In this document: one piece after another, positions 8,757-16,386 of the stretch
How the letters are laid out: each line of letters starts with the position of its first letter
Position numbering within the stretch: position 1 is the stretch's first letter
Source: Pontibacter flavimaris
Lineage (GTDB): Bacteria > Bacteroidota > Bacteroidia > Cytophagales > Hymenobacteraceae
NCBI RefSeq assembly: GCF_001907195.1
Contig: NZ_LVWA01000011.1
Span: 1-57,294, forward strand
Direction of reading: 5' to 3'
DNA: 57,294 nt
The notes under the pieces: model-generated
What the model saw: only the letters and a program-made list of their open reading frames with translations
Told to the model about the DNA's origin: nothing
The model's database searches: none
Position numbers and translations under genes: made by a program

Positions 8757-10244
8757 TTATTGCTGGTTGATCACACTGCTGTTGCCTGTGCCACTTTGGG
8801 AGATAGAAGCATTGTTCAGTTCACCGCTCTGCGTAATCGAGGCAGTGTTCATCACACCTGTCTGGTAGATATCAGCCATACTGTCTCCTGTTTCTTGCAT
8901 AATGCTGGCATTATTTAACGAAGCCATATCCTGCACGATTACAGCGGTTGAGAAAGTACCATCTTGCTCAATAGAAGCGGTGTTGTTATCTCCACCATAC
9001 TGATAAATCTCTGCACGATCTCCGAAACTGTTCTGAACCACGCTCGCGCTATTGGCTGCACCTCCAAGTTGCTCAATACTGGCTGCTGCGCCCAAGCCGC
9101 TTTGTTCAATCATGGCACTATTATCGTGTCCACCTTCCTGTAAGATAGATGACCAGCCGCCTTCTCCTACCTGATTGGTACTGGCATAATTATTCAGGCC
9201 TTCCACTTGATTGATGGTCGCAATGTTATAATCACTGCTCTGACTGATGTATGCCTCATTGCTTTCGCCGCCTATTTGAGTAATGAAGGCATTATTGTAA
9301 TCGTGTAGCTGGTTTATCTCCGCCTCATTGTCCAATCCGTCTTCCTGCATTATCGAAGCTTCGTTTTCAATGCTGATTTGCTGTGTGATGTCAGCATCAT
9401 TGCTTTCCCCTCCGGTCTGAGAAATACTAGCTACGTTCATCTCTCCATCCTGTACAATGTCAGCATCGTTGTTCTCGCCCTCCACTTGCCATACTTCCGC
9501 CATGTTACCTATGCCTTCCTGGTCAACTTCTGCATCATTGTTTTCACCTCCAATTTGGTTTGTTTCCGCCCAGTTGTTTGTTCCATCCTGGTCGATATCA
9601 GCATCGTTATCCTCACCTCCGTCCTGGAGTATGGCTGCATAGTTCGCATCCCCATCCTGGTCGATGTCAGCGTCGTTGTCCAAGCCGCCGAATTGGCCAA
9701 TATAGGCGCTGTTCAACGTTCCGTCCTGGTCAATATCAGCGTCATTGTCCTCACCCCCCGTTTGTCCTATATAGGCAGCATTTGCGTCACCGTCCTGATC
9801 AATGTCGGCGTCATTTTCCAGGCCACCATCCTGCTCAATCGCAGCATCATTCATGTTTCCATCCTGGTCAATATCGGCGTCGTTATCCGAGCCAAGGTAC
9901 TGCCCTATGTAGCCCACGTTCATGTCACCGTCCTGGTCCACGTCGGCGTCGTTGTTAAGCCCACCCTCCTGCACCACGGTGGCATCGTTTGCTGTGCTGG
10001 CCTGGTCGATGTAAACTTCGTTTCCGACACTCACATTCTGCAATACTGTGGCTACGTTTCCGTCCTCGGTCTGCACCACTTCCACAATGTTGTTCATGCC
10101 TGCTACCTGGTCAACTACGGCGCTGTTCAGGGTACCTGCTTGCGTTGTGGTGGTGGTGTTGCTACCGCTCTGGGCAAACACTGAGCCGGAAGCCAATAGC
10201 ATAGCTGCTACAGCTGCTGCTGCATACTTTTGTTTGTTTTTCAT
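8757..10244 (-). CDS. Giant acidic curlin (major curli subunit candidate 1)
   Basis: Secreted amyloid subunit of 495 aa with a signal peptide ending SVFAQ at residue 25, followed by about 40 half-units of the curlin pattern N-x-A-x-I-x-Q. These alternate in length 11 and 12, giving about 20 turns of 23 residues where E. coli CsgA has five. In the N-terminal half (about residues 100-265) one half-unit of nearly every turn is NDADIDQDG or a near copy, while its partner is an ordinary variable curlin strand. The C-terminal third returns to uncharged classical curlin units. The ATG at 10244 is chosen over the upstream ATG at 10304 because it directly precedes the signal peptide (MKNKQKYAAAAVAAML). 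Neighbours are a second acidic curlin and csgEFG. Confidence 0.93.
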   Translation of the reverse strand: MKNKQKYAAAAVAAMLLASGSVFAQSGSNTTTTTQAGTLNSAVVDQVAGMNNIVEVVQTEDGNVATVLQNVSVGNEVYIDQASTANDATVVQEGGLNNDADVDQDGDMNVGYIGQYLGSDNDADIDQDGNMNDAAIEQDGGLENDADIDQDGDANAAYIGQTGGEDNDADIDQDGTLNSAYIGQFGGLDNDADIDQDGDANYAAILQDGGEDNDADIDQDGTNNWAETNQIGGENNDAEVDQEGIGNMAEVWQVEGENNDADIVQDGEMNVASISQTGGESNDADITQQISIENEASIMQEDGLDNEAEINQLHDYNNAFITQIGGESNEAYISQSSDYNIATINQVEGLNNYASTNQVGEGGWSSILQEGGHDNSAMIEQSGLGAAASIEQLGGAANSASVVQNSFGDRAEIYQYGGDNNTASIEQDGTFSTAVIVQDMASLNNASIMQETGDSMADIYQTGVMNTASITQSGELNNASISQSGTGNSSVINQQ

Positions 10245-10261
10245 AGTGTTGTAACTATTAG

Positions 10262-10281
10262 AAGGTTTAAAATGATTTACA
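10262..10281 (-). promoter_or_regulatory. Shared curlin leader element, copy 1
   Basis: A 20-bp block 17 bp upstream of the curlin start that matches a block upstream of the second curlin at 18 of 20 positions (plus-strand AAGGTTTAAAATGATTTACA). The surrounding leader is AT-rich. It may be a regulator site or an mRNA 5' element. Confidence 0.5.
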
Positions 10282-10446
10282 GTTTTATTATACTTTACCT
10301 TCACGTATTAGTTTCAGTAAGATGATTATAATTTATACTTTTCTAATTATAGAACCTCTCTATATAATGACATAGCACAACCTCGTCTTTAGCATTATTT
10401 TATATAATTGTACATACTTTAACCCGTTATTGGGAATGGTATAAAT

Positions 10447-10481
10447 AAACATGGCACCCAATTTCGTTGGGTGCCATGTTT
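10447..10481 (-). terminator. Terminator of the second large curlin gene
   Basis: AAACATGGCACCCAA-tttcg-TTGGGTGCCATGTTT is a perfect 15-bp stem with a 5-nt loop located 20 nt past the stop of the upstream curlin gene. The two large curlins are therefore probably separate transcripts. Confidence 0.88.
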
Positions 10482-10501
10482 GAGACTGAAGCAGTTCTTA
10501 A

Positions 10502-11701
10502 TTAGTGCTGCGTGATGGTGCTCACGTTTCCGGAACCGCTCTGGGTAGCTGAGGCAGCATTACCCCATCCCATCTGGCTGATGGTGGCGGTATTGGTGTC
10601 TCCTGCCTGCTCCACACTGGCACCGTTCAGAATGCCAGCCTGCGAAACCGAAGCTGTGTTTAGTAAGCCAGTCTGAGATACTGCCGCGCCATTGAACCAG
10701 CCACTTTGTGCAACACTGGCCGTGTTGTAAGAAGCCATGTCTTGCTCAACAAGCGCAACGTTACCAACGCCATACTGTGCAACAGCAGCTGTGTTATGGT
10801 CGCCGCCAAACTGGTAAATCGCAGCTCCGTTAGCTAAACCGTCTTGTCTGATTTCAGCATCGTTTCTGAAACCTTCAGTCTGCTCGATGTAGGCGGAGTT
10901 GAGAGCTCCATCCTGATAAACGTCACCCTCGTTGCTTTCGCCGCCAAGTTGTACTACAAGAGCGCTGTTCAGATCACCGTCCTGGTCAATGTCAGAATCG
11001 TTGTTCTCACCACCTAGCTGGTAAATCTCGGCTAAGTTACCGTCACCATCCTGCTCAATGTCAGCGTCGTTGTCCTCGCCATCCGTCTGGTTAATGTAAG
11101 CAGAGTTAAAGTCACCATCCTGATCGATGTCGGCATCATTGCTTTCGCCAAATACCTGGTCAATGGCAGCTACGTTGTAATCACCATCCTGATCGATGTC
11201 AGCGTCGTTGTTCTCGCCTTCTTCCTGGTTCACATAAGCCTCATTGTAGGCACCCTCCTGGTCCACGTCGGCGTCGTTATCTTCGCCAAATAACTGTAGC
11301 ACTTCTGCGTAGTTGCCTTCGCCTTCCTGGTCCACATCGGCGTCGTTGTCTAAGCCACCCAACTGCTCCACATAGGCGGAGTTGTACATACCGACCTGAT
11401 CAACGTCAGCGTCATTAAGTGCGCCGCCAGCCTGCCATACAGCGGCACTGTTCTCTGTACCGTTCTGGTCTACTGAGGCATCATTTCCCTCACCACCTTC
11501 CTGCAGGATAGACGCGGTGTTACTGAGAACAGCCTGGCTGATGCTGGCATTATTACCCACACCGCCTGTCTGGGTTGCAGTAGCTACGTTTGTAGTGCCT
11601 GTCTGTGTCGTGGCGGCGGTGTTACCTGTGCTCTGTGCGAAAGCAGAGCCTGCTGTGAACATCAATGCTGCCGCGGCAGCATACATTACTCTTTTTTTCA
11701 T
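10502..11701 (-). CDS. Large acidic curlin (major curli subunit candidate 2)
   Basis: Secreted amyloid subunit of 399 aa, paralogous to the neighbouring 495-aa curlin. The signal peptide ends SAFAQ at residue 23. It is followed by about 33 half-units of N-x-A-x-I/V-x-Q, roughly 16 turns of 23 residues. Half-units between about residues 90 and 240 alternate between an aspartate-rich strand (NDADVDQEG, NDADIDQDG, NDADIEQDG) and a variable strand (NSAYVEQLGG, NLAEIYQLGG). The last third is uncharged (NTASVSQAG, NGASVEQAG). Loops contain D-x-D-x-D-G, reminiscent of calcium-binding loops, but metal binding is an inference. It lies 148 bp downstream of csgG and has its own AT-rich leader and terminator. 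Confidence 0.93.
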   Translation of the reverse strand: MKKRVMYAAAAALMFTAGSAFAQSTGNTAATTQTGTTNVATATQTGGVGNNASISQAVLSNTASILQEGGEGNDASVDQNGTENSAAVWQAGGALNDADVDQVGMYNSAYVEQLGGLDNDADVDQEGEGNYAEVLQLFGEDNDADVDQEGAYNEAYVNQEEGENNDADIDQDGDYNVAAIDQVFGESNDADIDQDGDFNSAYINQTDGEDNDADIEQDGDGNLAEIYQLGGENNDSDIDQDGDLNSALVVQLGGESNEGDVYQDGALNSAYIEQTEGFRNDAEIRQDGLANGAAIYQFGGDHNTAAVAQYGVGNVALVEQDMASYNTASVAQSGWFNGAAVSQTGLLNTASVSQAGILNGASVEQAGDTNTATISQMGWGNAASATQSGSGNVSTITQH

Positions 11702-11714
11702 GCTAATGATTTTT

Positions 11715-11734
11715 AAGATTTAAGATGATTTACA
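11715..11734 (-). promoter_or_regulatory. Shared curlin leader element, copy 2
   Basis: Plus-strand AAGATTTAAGATGATTTACA lies 13 bp upstream of the curlin start codon and matches the block at 10262-10281 at 18 of 20 positions. It is absent upstream of csgE and the CsgB-like gene as far as I can see. Confidence 0.5.
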
Positions 11735-11849
11735 TTAGCACTATACCTTTTACAAATATTAATGTTTCAAAAATTATTAATATTTTTTATTTGTTAATAC
11801 ATATAACATATATGTTTATAATAGGGTGTAAAGACTGAACAGGCTGGCT

Positions 11850-13256
11850 CTACTTATATAAACCCAGATAGAAGTTAACCCCTACTTTCCCTGTCCAGAA
11901 GTAATCGTTGAACCGGCCCTGCTCCACCTCGTCCAGGTCGTCGTCCAGCAAGTATGAACTCCCCAGGCTCACGTCCAACCCAATGTTCCGGGTAAGCAGG
12001 TACTCCATGCCGATGCCGGCTTTCACGTAAGGCGTCAGGCCGCTGTCGCCGAAGCTATCGAAGATATCCACGATGCCGTTGCCTACCACCAGTCCCCCGG
12101 CGCCTACCTGCACGTATGGGGTGTAGCGCAGCTTCGGAAAGAGCAGGTAGTTGAGGTTCAGCTCCGCGTAGTTTATACCTGCCTCGAAGCCATTCTCTGT
12201 TGCCAGCCTGCCTCTGCCCAGCCGCAGGTCCAGGCCGATGTTTTGCCGCGAGCTTATCTTCAGGCCGCCTTCGCCCAGGAACTTAAATTGTGGGTCCGGG
12301 AAATCGCCTTTGTAGTACATGGCCCCCGCCGCGCCGGCCACCCCCACCAGGCTGCGGCGCTCCGCCATCAGGTTCCCATGGATGTCGCTGCTGCGGATAT
12401 CCTCCTTCTCCTGCAGGTAGTCCTTCACCACCTGCGACTCCAGATCAGCCTTGTTTTTCGGCCGCCAGTACCCGGACAGCATCCCCTCGATCACCATACT
12501 TTGCACGGCTTTGTCGATCGCCTCCTTCACGGCAATCTCGGAAGGCTCGTTATAGGTAAAACCCGTCTCTGCCTCCAGCAGGCGCTTGAAATGCACATAC
12601 CGGAAGACCCCAAAATCAATCGACTGCGAAAGTATGGTTTTGGAAGTATAAACCGTTTTCAGGATCTCACCGGTGCTGGTGGATATGGCCCGCAGGTACA
12701 CCGTTACCTTGTCCTCGCGATACTGCCCGGAGCCGCCGGCGCCAAAATAGCGCAGTCCGGCCCCGCCTGTCACCACGTTCGCGTCATAGGAAATGATGCC
12801 GCCTTCCAGTATGATGCCAGCAAACAGCAACCCCGGCAGGTTCGGCTCCTTTTTGCCCGTGATGGCCTCGGACTCGGCACGGGTGGAGCGGATAATCTTG
12901 CGCTCGTTGAGCAGGTTGCCCAGGTTCTCGCGCTCTATCGTCGTAAACCAGCCCGATTCCTCCAGGGAGTTAATAAGGATAGTGGTGGCACCCTGCGTTA
13001 CAGCGGTAGACCAGCTGGTACCGATCTCGGAGGGTTTGTACTGCCCTGTCTGGTCTCTGAACTTGTACACGGCGGCCACTACTTTTTGCTGCGGCTCGGG
13101 CAGGCTCACCAGGTCCTGATAGGCAGGGGAAGGTATGCCCAGCGAAGCCTTTGAGCTCTGCATGGGCTGCTGAAAGTATGGCGAGCAGCTCTGCGCCAGA
13201 CAAAGCCCCAACAACAGCAAGGCATTGAAAGTATAGGTGTAAAATTTTGGGATCAT
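11850..13256 (-). CDS. csgG: Curli secretion channel CsgG with C-terminal extension
   Basis: Outer-membrane lipoprotein that forms the ungated pore for curlin export. The N-terminal signal peptide ends in a lipobox-like LAQSC (Cys about residue 24), followed by the CsgG domain (about 35-265): VVAAVYKFRDQTGQYK, the ERENLGNLLNERKIIR block, the glycine-rich VVTGGAGLRYFGAGGSGQY strand region that forms the transmembrane hairpins, and SIDFGVFRYVHFKRLLEAETG. Here about 190 residues follow that E. coli CsgG (277 aa) lacks. They show alternating strands typical of a small outer-membrane beta-barrel (RYTPYVQVGAGG, YVKAGIGMEYLL, final KVGVNFYLGLYK). A TTG lies two codons upstream; the ATG at 13256 is preferred. 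Confidence 0.9.
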   Translation of the reverse strand: MIPKFYTYTFNALLLLGLCLAQSCSPYFQQPMQSSKASLGIPSPAYQDLVSLPEPQQKVVAAVYKFRDQTGQYKPSEIGTSWSTAVTQGATTILINSLEESGWFTTIERENLGNLLNERKIIRSTRAESEAITGKKEPNLPGLLFAGIILEGGIISYDANVVTGGAGLRYFGAGGSGQYREDKVTVYLRAISTSTGEILKTVYTSKTILSQSIDFGVFRYVHFKRLLEAETGFTYNEPSEIAVKEAIDKAVQSMVIEGMLSGYWRPKNKADLESQVVKDYLQEKEDIRSSDIHGNLMAERRSLVGVAGAAGAMYYKGDFPDPQFKFLGEGGLKISSRQNIGLDLRLGRGRLATENGFEAGINYAELNLNYLLFPKLRYTPYVQVGAGGLVVGNGIVDIFDSFGDSGLTPYVKAGIGMEYLLTRNIGLDVSLGSSYLLDDDLDEVEQGRFNDYFWTGKVGVNFYLGLYK

Positions 13257-13320
13257 AAGCAAGGGCGGGGAAGATAAGAGGAAGCGGAGTACAGGAACAA
13301 TTGGCGAAAATACCTAAGCT

Positions 13321-13749
13321 TTAATAGTATGGAATGGTCACCGATGTGCGGTTGCCCGAGGTCATGTCCACTATATCGATGCTGATGCCACCGGGGCCTT
13401 CGGTCACCTCTATCTGGTAATCGCCCAACGTATAGCTGCCCGGCGTCACGCCATCCTCTCCGAATTGTTTGGAGATCAGATTCCGGGACAGCTCATTTAG
13501 TATCTGGCGGTTCAGGTTGTTCTTGAAATCCTCCATCGGATCGCGGCTATACAGCGAGCCGCTCTCGGCGTCCGGGTCCTTCAGCTTATCCTGCGACTGG
13601 GCAGAGCTGTGCATCCAGGAGTAGTTGTAGGGGTTGCCGCCAAAGGCAGGGTTCTTCGGGGTGTAAACCATGTCCTGCGCTTGCACATTACCAAGGTTGG
13701 TTAAAGAGAGCAAAAGAAATGCTACCAGGGTAGAAATAACATTTTTCAT
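13321..13749 (-). CDS. csgF: Curli assembly factor CsgF
   Basis: Secreted accessory protein that plugs into CsgG and couples export to nucleation at the cell surface. The 142-aa product has a signal peptide ending NVQAQ (about residue 25), immediately followed by the conserved mature N-terminus MVYTPKNPAFGGNPYN, which in studied CsgF inserts into the CsgG constriction. The C-terminal region (GSYTLGDYQIEVTEGPGGISIDIVD) matches the family beta-domain. The ATG at 13749 begins MKNVISTLVAF and gives a normal signal peptide; an upstream in-frame ATG at 13767 adds six residues and is less likely. It lies between csgE (33-nt gap) and csgG (64-nt gap), so the three form an operon. Confidence 0.93.
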   Translation of the reverse strand: MKNVISTLVAFLLLSLTNLGNVQAQDMVYTPKNPAFGGNPYNYSWMHSSAQSQDKLKDPDAESGSLYSRDPMEDFKNNLNRQILNELSRNLISKQFGEDGVTPGSYTLGDYQIEVTEGPGGISIDIVDMTSGNRTSVTIPYY

Positions 13750-13782
13750 AGATACGTAAGTATGCATTAGATTATACTTTTC

Positions 13783-14295
13783 CTAAAAAACCTCTCTCAG
13801 TTGCTGCCCCTCCGCCTCCAGTTGTTGCTGCAACTGGTTTCGGGCCAGGTACTCGTAAAGCCCTGCCGCCACATAAGTCGCTGTCTCCTCTATCACATCA
13901 TACCTGGGCTGCAGTTGCTGCTCAAAGAGCATCTCATCGTTCAACGCCACCTGGATCAGGGCGCCGCTGCCTCGGGTAGGGCGCTCTTTTATAAGTATGG
14001 TGAAGTTTTTGGCGGCAGGTGGCGCCTCCCATTGCCGGTGAAAAACCTCGTAGAAGTCGCGGCCAATCTTGGTGATGGTCTCGTCTACGATCAGGCCGTC
14101 TACTTCCAGGTCGGCTGAGCTGCGGATGCCTTCCTCAAATTGGTTTGGTCGCGGGGAGGTATGCTGCCGGGCTTTTGCCTGCTGCTGGGCGGTGTCTTGC
14201 CTGGCAGTATGCTGAGCCCTTGCCGCTGCCGGCAAAAGTATGGCGCTGCAAAGTATAAGCGCTGCCTGAACCAGTCGCCCCACGTCTGTTTTCAT
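13783..14295 (-). CDS. csgE: Curli specificity factor CsgE
   Basis: Periplasmic adaptor that caps CsgG and gives substrate specificity. The 170-aa product has a signal peptide ending AARAQ (about residue 28), a 30-residue Gln/Ala/Thr-rich linker that is longer than in E. coli, then the CsgE domain: LEVDGLIVDETITKIGRDFYEVFHRQW, FTILIKERPTRGSGALIQVALND and YVAAGLYEYLARNQL. Family features are the GLI-D-T-T-like opening and the RDFY-F motif. The ATG at 14295 gives a normal signal peptide; the frame continues eight codons upstream to another ATG at 14319. It is the first gene of csgE-csgF-csgG, and a terminator separates it from the regulator operon upstream. Confidence 0.92.
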   Translation of the reverse strand: MKTDVGRLVQAALILCSAILLPAAARAQHTARQDTAQQQAKARQHTSPRPNQFEEGIRSSADLEVDGLIVDETITKIGRDFYEVFHRQWEAPPAAKNFTILIKERPTRGSGALIQVALNDEMLFEQQLQPRYDVIEETATYVAAGLYEYLARNQLQQQLEAEGQQLREVF

Positions 14296-14316
14296 AGGGT
14301 GCAAAGCGAAATACTC

Positions 14317-14324
14317 CAAATTTA
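14317..14324 (-). promoter_or_regulatory. Candidate -7 box upstream of csgE
   Basis: On the minus strand TAAATTTG matches the Bacteroidota -7 consensus TAnnTTTG exactly, 21 bp upstream of the csgE ATG. I see no TTTG at the expected -33 distance, so support is partial. Confidence 0.35.
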
Positions 14325-14413
14325 TATTAAATCTATAGTATATAGCCTTAATACTTGATCCCTTAAAAAAAGTTTAGTTAAATATTGGAAAACTATAAAT
14401 CCTACACAAAAAC

Positions 14414-14446
14414 AAAAAGCCCGGCTCTTGTGGAGCCGGGCTTTTT
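14414..14446 (-). terminator. Terminator of the kinase/receiver operon
   Basis: AAAAAGCCCGGCTC-ttgtg-GAGCCGGGCTTTTT is a perfect 14-bp stem 22 nt after the receiver gene stop. It leaves no room for a missing output domain of that regulator. Confidence 0.9.
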
Positions 14447-14468
14447 AATGCTTTAGCCAGGGTGCTGA

Positions 14469-14885
14469 TTAGAACGCGTCGATTTTGATACCGGATGAGA
14501 AGTAGCCATCGCCGGCACGCAGGGCTTGCAGGGCCTGCCGCAGTTCGTCGGGTTCTGAGTTCTTGAGCAGGTAGCCTTTCACGCCTTCCTCCAGCAGGCT
14601 CTCCACCAGTGCCTCATCCCCGTAGGTGGACATCACCAGGATGCGCACGTCGGGGTATTTTGACAACAGGTAACGCGAGGTGGCCACACCGTCCATTTCG
14701 GGCATTTCCAGGTCCAGCATCACCACATCGGGCAGGTCAGACTCAATTTTTTCGAGCAACTCGGCGCCGTTGCTGGCGTCGGCTACCAAGGTGATTTCCT
14801 CAAAGGCCTTTAACAGTTCCAGAACCCCCTTCCGGAACAGGTTGTGATCATCGGCAATAGCCAAGGTAAGCGGCTGATACTCCAT
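14469..14885 (-). CDS. Receiver-only response regulator
   Basis: Phosphoacceptor protein of 138 aa containing only a NarL/LuxR-type receiver domain. Acidic pocket residues D12-D13, phosphoacceptor D58 (VVMLDLEMPEMDG), the conserved S/T in VMSTY and the Lys in GYLLKNSEPDEL are all present, so it should be phosphorylatable. The usual C-terminal HTH is absent: the frame ends at GYFSSGIKIDAF and a strong terminator follows at once. It may signal by protein contact or act as a phosphate sink. It lies 20 bp downstream of a HisKA_3 kinase gene, its probable partner, and directly upstream of the curli genes. Confidence 0.88.
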   Translation of the reverse strand: MEYQPLTLAIADDHNLFRKGVLELLKAFEEITLVADASNGAELLEKIESDLPDVVMLDLEMPEMDGVATSRYLLSKYPDVRILVMSTYGDEALVESLLEEGVKGYLLKNSEPDELRQALQALRAGDGYFSSGIKIDAF

Positions 14886-14905
14886 GGGCAGTAACAGGTT
14901 TAGAT

Positions 14906-15727
14906 TTATGTTGATTGTGTTGGTGTTAGTTCGGGTGAAGTAGTGGGTATGCTAATGGTGGCGGTTGTGCCTCCTCCCGGGGCAGACGTAAAGCTAATGC
15001 TCCCGTTCAGGAGGGCTGCACGGCTCTGCAGGCTCATAATGCCCAGCCCCCCGCTCAGTGCCTTCTCCTGCTGCATGGCGGCCATGTCAAAGCCTACGCC
15101 ATTGTCTTTGTACAGTAGCCTTGTCCCGGTGGTGGTAAACTGCAGGTCTATACTTACCTGAGTTGCCTGCGCGTGCTTAATGGTATTGTTGAGCAATTCC
15201 TGCACCATACGGTACAGCAAGAGTTCGTGTTGCGGTTTCAGGCGTTTTGTTTTGTCGTTGTAACTGATAACCAGCTCTATCTGCCCGCTGGTGGCAAGGG
15301 CGCGGCGCAGGGCGTCCAGGGCCTGCGCCAGCCCCATCTTCTCCAGCACCACCGGCATCAGGTCGTGGGAGATGCGGCGCACGCTGCTGAGCACCTCGTC
15401 CAGCTGCTGCTTCAGGTGCTGGGCGTTTTGCAGCAATTTCTCATCCCTGATTTCGGCTCCGCTCACCATCTGGTGCAGGTTCAGGCGGATAAGGGCCAGC
15501 ATGGCGCCCACTTCGTCGTGCAGGTCTCGGGCCACGCGGCGGCGCTCCTCTTCCTGCGCGTGCAGGGTCGCCTCTAGCAGTTGCTGTTGCTTCACCGACT
15601 GCAGCTGGCGCAGTTGCTCCTGGTGCTGCAGCATGCGCCGCTGGTAGAGCACCACGAACACGATGATGCCCACCGCCAGCATCAGCATGACGGGGGTGAT
15701 CAGTATGAGTGGGTCCAGCGTCTTCAT
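14906..15727 (-). CDS. NarX/DesK-type sensor histidine kinase (HisKA_3)
   Basis: Membrane histidine kinase of 273 aa. One transmembrane segment (about residues 7-29) is followed by a coiled coil and the HisKA_3 dimerisation domain with phospho-acceptor H70 in VARDLHDEVGAML. The HATPase_c domain follows with VQELLNNTIKHA (N box), LYKDNGVGFDM (G1) and GGLGIMSLQSRAALLNGSI (G2). There is no extracellular sensor domain, so sensing probably comes from the 7-TM protein encoded just upstream, whose stop overlaps this start by 4 nt (ATGA). The downstream receiver gene is the likely phosphotransfer partner. Confidence 0.92.
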   Translation of the reverse strand: MKTLDPLILITPVMLMLAVGIIVFVVLYQRRMLQHQEQLRQLQSVKQQQLLEATLHAQEEERRRVARDLHDEVGAMLALIRLNLHQMVSGAEIRDEKLLQNAQHLKQQLDEVLSSVRRISHDLMPVVLEKMGLAQALDALRRALATSGQIELVISYNDKTKRLKPQHELLLYRMVQELLNNTIKHAQATQVSIDLQFTTTGTRLLYKDNGVGFDMAAMQQEKALSGGLGIMSLQSRAALLNGSISFTSAPGGGTTATISIPTTSPELTPTQST

Positions 15728-16386
15728 GCTACGGGAGCCCTCCTCAGGGCCATCATCAGTATAATTCTAAACAGCATATTGAGCACCACGATAATGGAAA
15801 TGCAGATCCGGGCGGCATCGTAAGACTCGGCCAGCGCTGCGTTGAACATGCTGAATGCCATAGCCGTGCCCGCCTGGTAAAAAATAACCCCGCTGCTGAG
15901 CACAAACATGGGGTCGCGGTCCAGGTAGGTGAAGCTCGGCTTGCTGGCAGTTTGGTAAAAGTACAGCACGGCCATGGCAATCAACAGTGCCCCGGCTATC
16001 ATTCGCGTCGAGGAATTCATCTGCGTGATGTCTTCCACCAGAACTCCGGTCAGCACACTTAACAGGCTTACGCCGGCTATACTTACCACGATCGCACGTT
16101 TTATGGCCCGGCTGTGGAGGCTATAAAAATAGACCATCGCCAGCAACACGTACTCTATGGGCGTGTAAATATGCTGTATCCAATGGTTGTTCCTGGTGCC
16201 CAGGTATATGGTCAGCTGCCCGGTTATCTCTATCAGGGCAATGAAGACAGTGTAGAGCAAGAGCAGGTTAAACAGCTTGCTGTCCCGCTTTTTTATCAGC
16301 AGGATGCCGGCAATGAGCGGTATGCTAAAGCTAAAGGAAGATACATCAACTAACCAGGGATAAATTTCCCGAATGTAAAACTCCAT
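15724..16386 (-). CDS. Seven-transmembrane protein of unknown function
   Basis: The 220-aa integral membrane protein has seven hydrophobic segments (about residues 12-30, 37-62, 72-91, 95-117, 127-147, 158-183, 192-214) and very short loops. I do not recognise a named family. It shares a 1-nt TAATG junction with the 109-aa gene before it and a 4-nt overlap with the kinase after it, so it is translationally coupled to both. The kinase has only one membrane span and no sensor domain, so this protein is a good candidate for the sensory input of the operon. No catalytic motif is visible. Confidence 0.85.
   Translation of the reverse strand: MEFYIREIYPWLVDVSSFSFSIPLIAGILLIKKRDSKLFNLLLLYTVFIALIEITGQLTIYLGTRNNHWIQHIYTPIEYVLLAMVYFYSLHSRAIKRAIVVSIAGVSLLSVLTGVLVEDITQMNSSTRMIAGALLIAMAVLYFYQTASKPSFTYLDRDPMFVLSSGVIFYQAGTAMAFSMFNAALAESYDAARICISIIVVLNMLFRIILMMALRRAPVA

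Noticed and set aside
9378..10184. Long plus-strand open frame (268 codons) opposite the large curlin gene
   Set aside because: It is the antisense of the curlin repeats; the Val/Ile-rich translation is the mirror of the N-D-A-D-I-D-Q-D-G codons.
8757..11701. Regularly spaced DNA repeats that look array-like
   Set aside because: They encode curlin repeats in frame with no spacer/repeat structure of a CRISPR array and no cas genes nearby.
14414..14468. Lost HTH domain of the receiver-only regulator by frameshift
   Set aside because: Only 22 nt lie between the stop and a perfect terminator, so there is no remnant of a DNA-binding domain.
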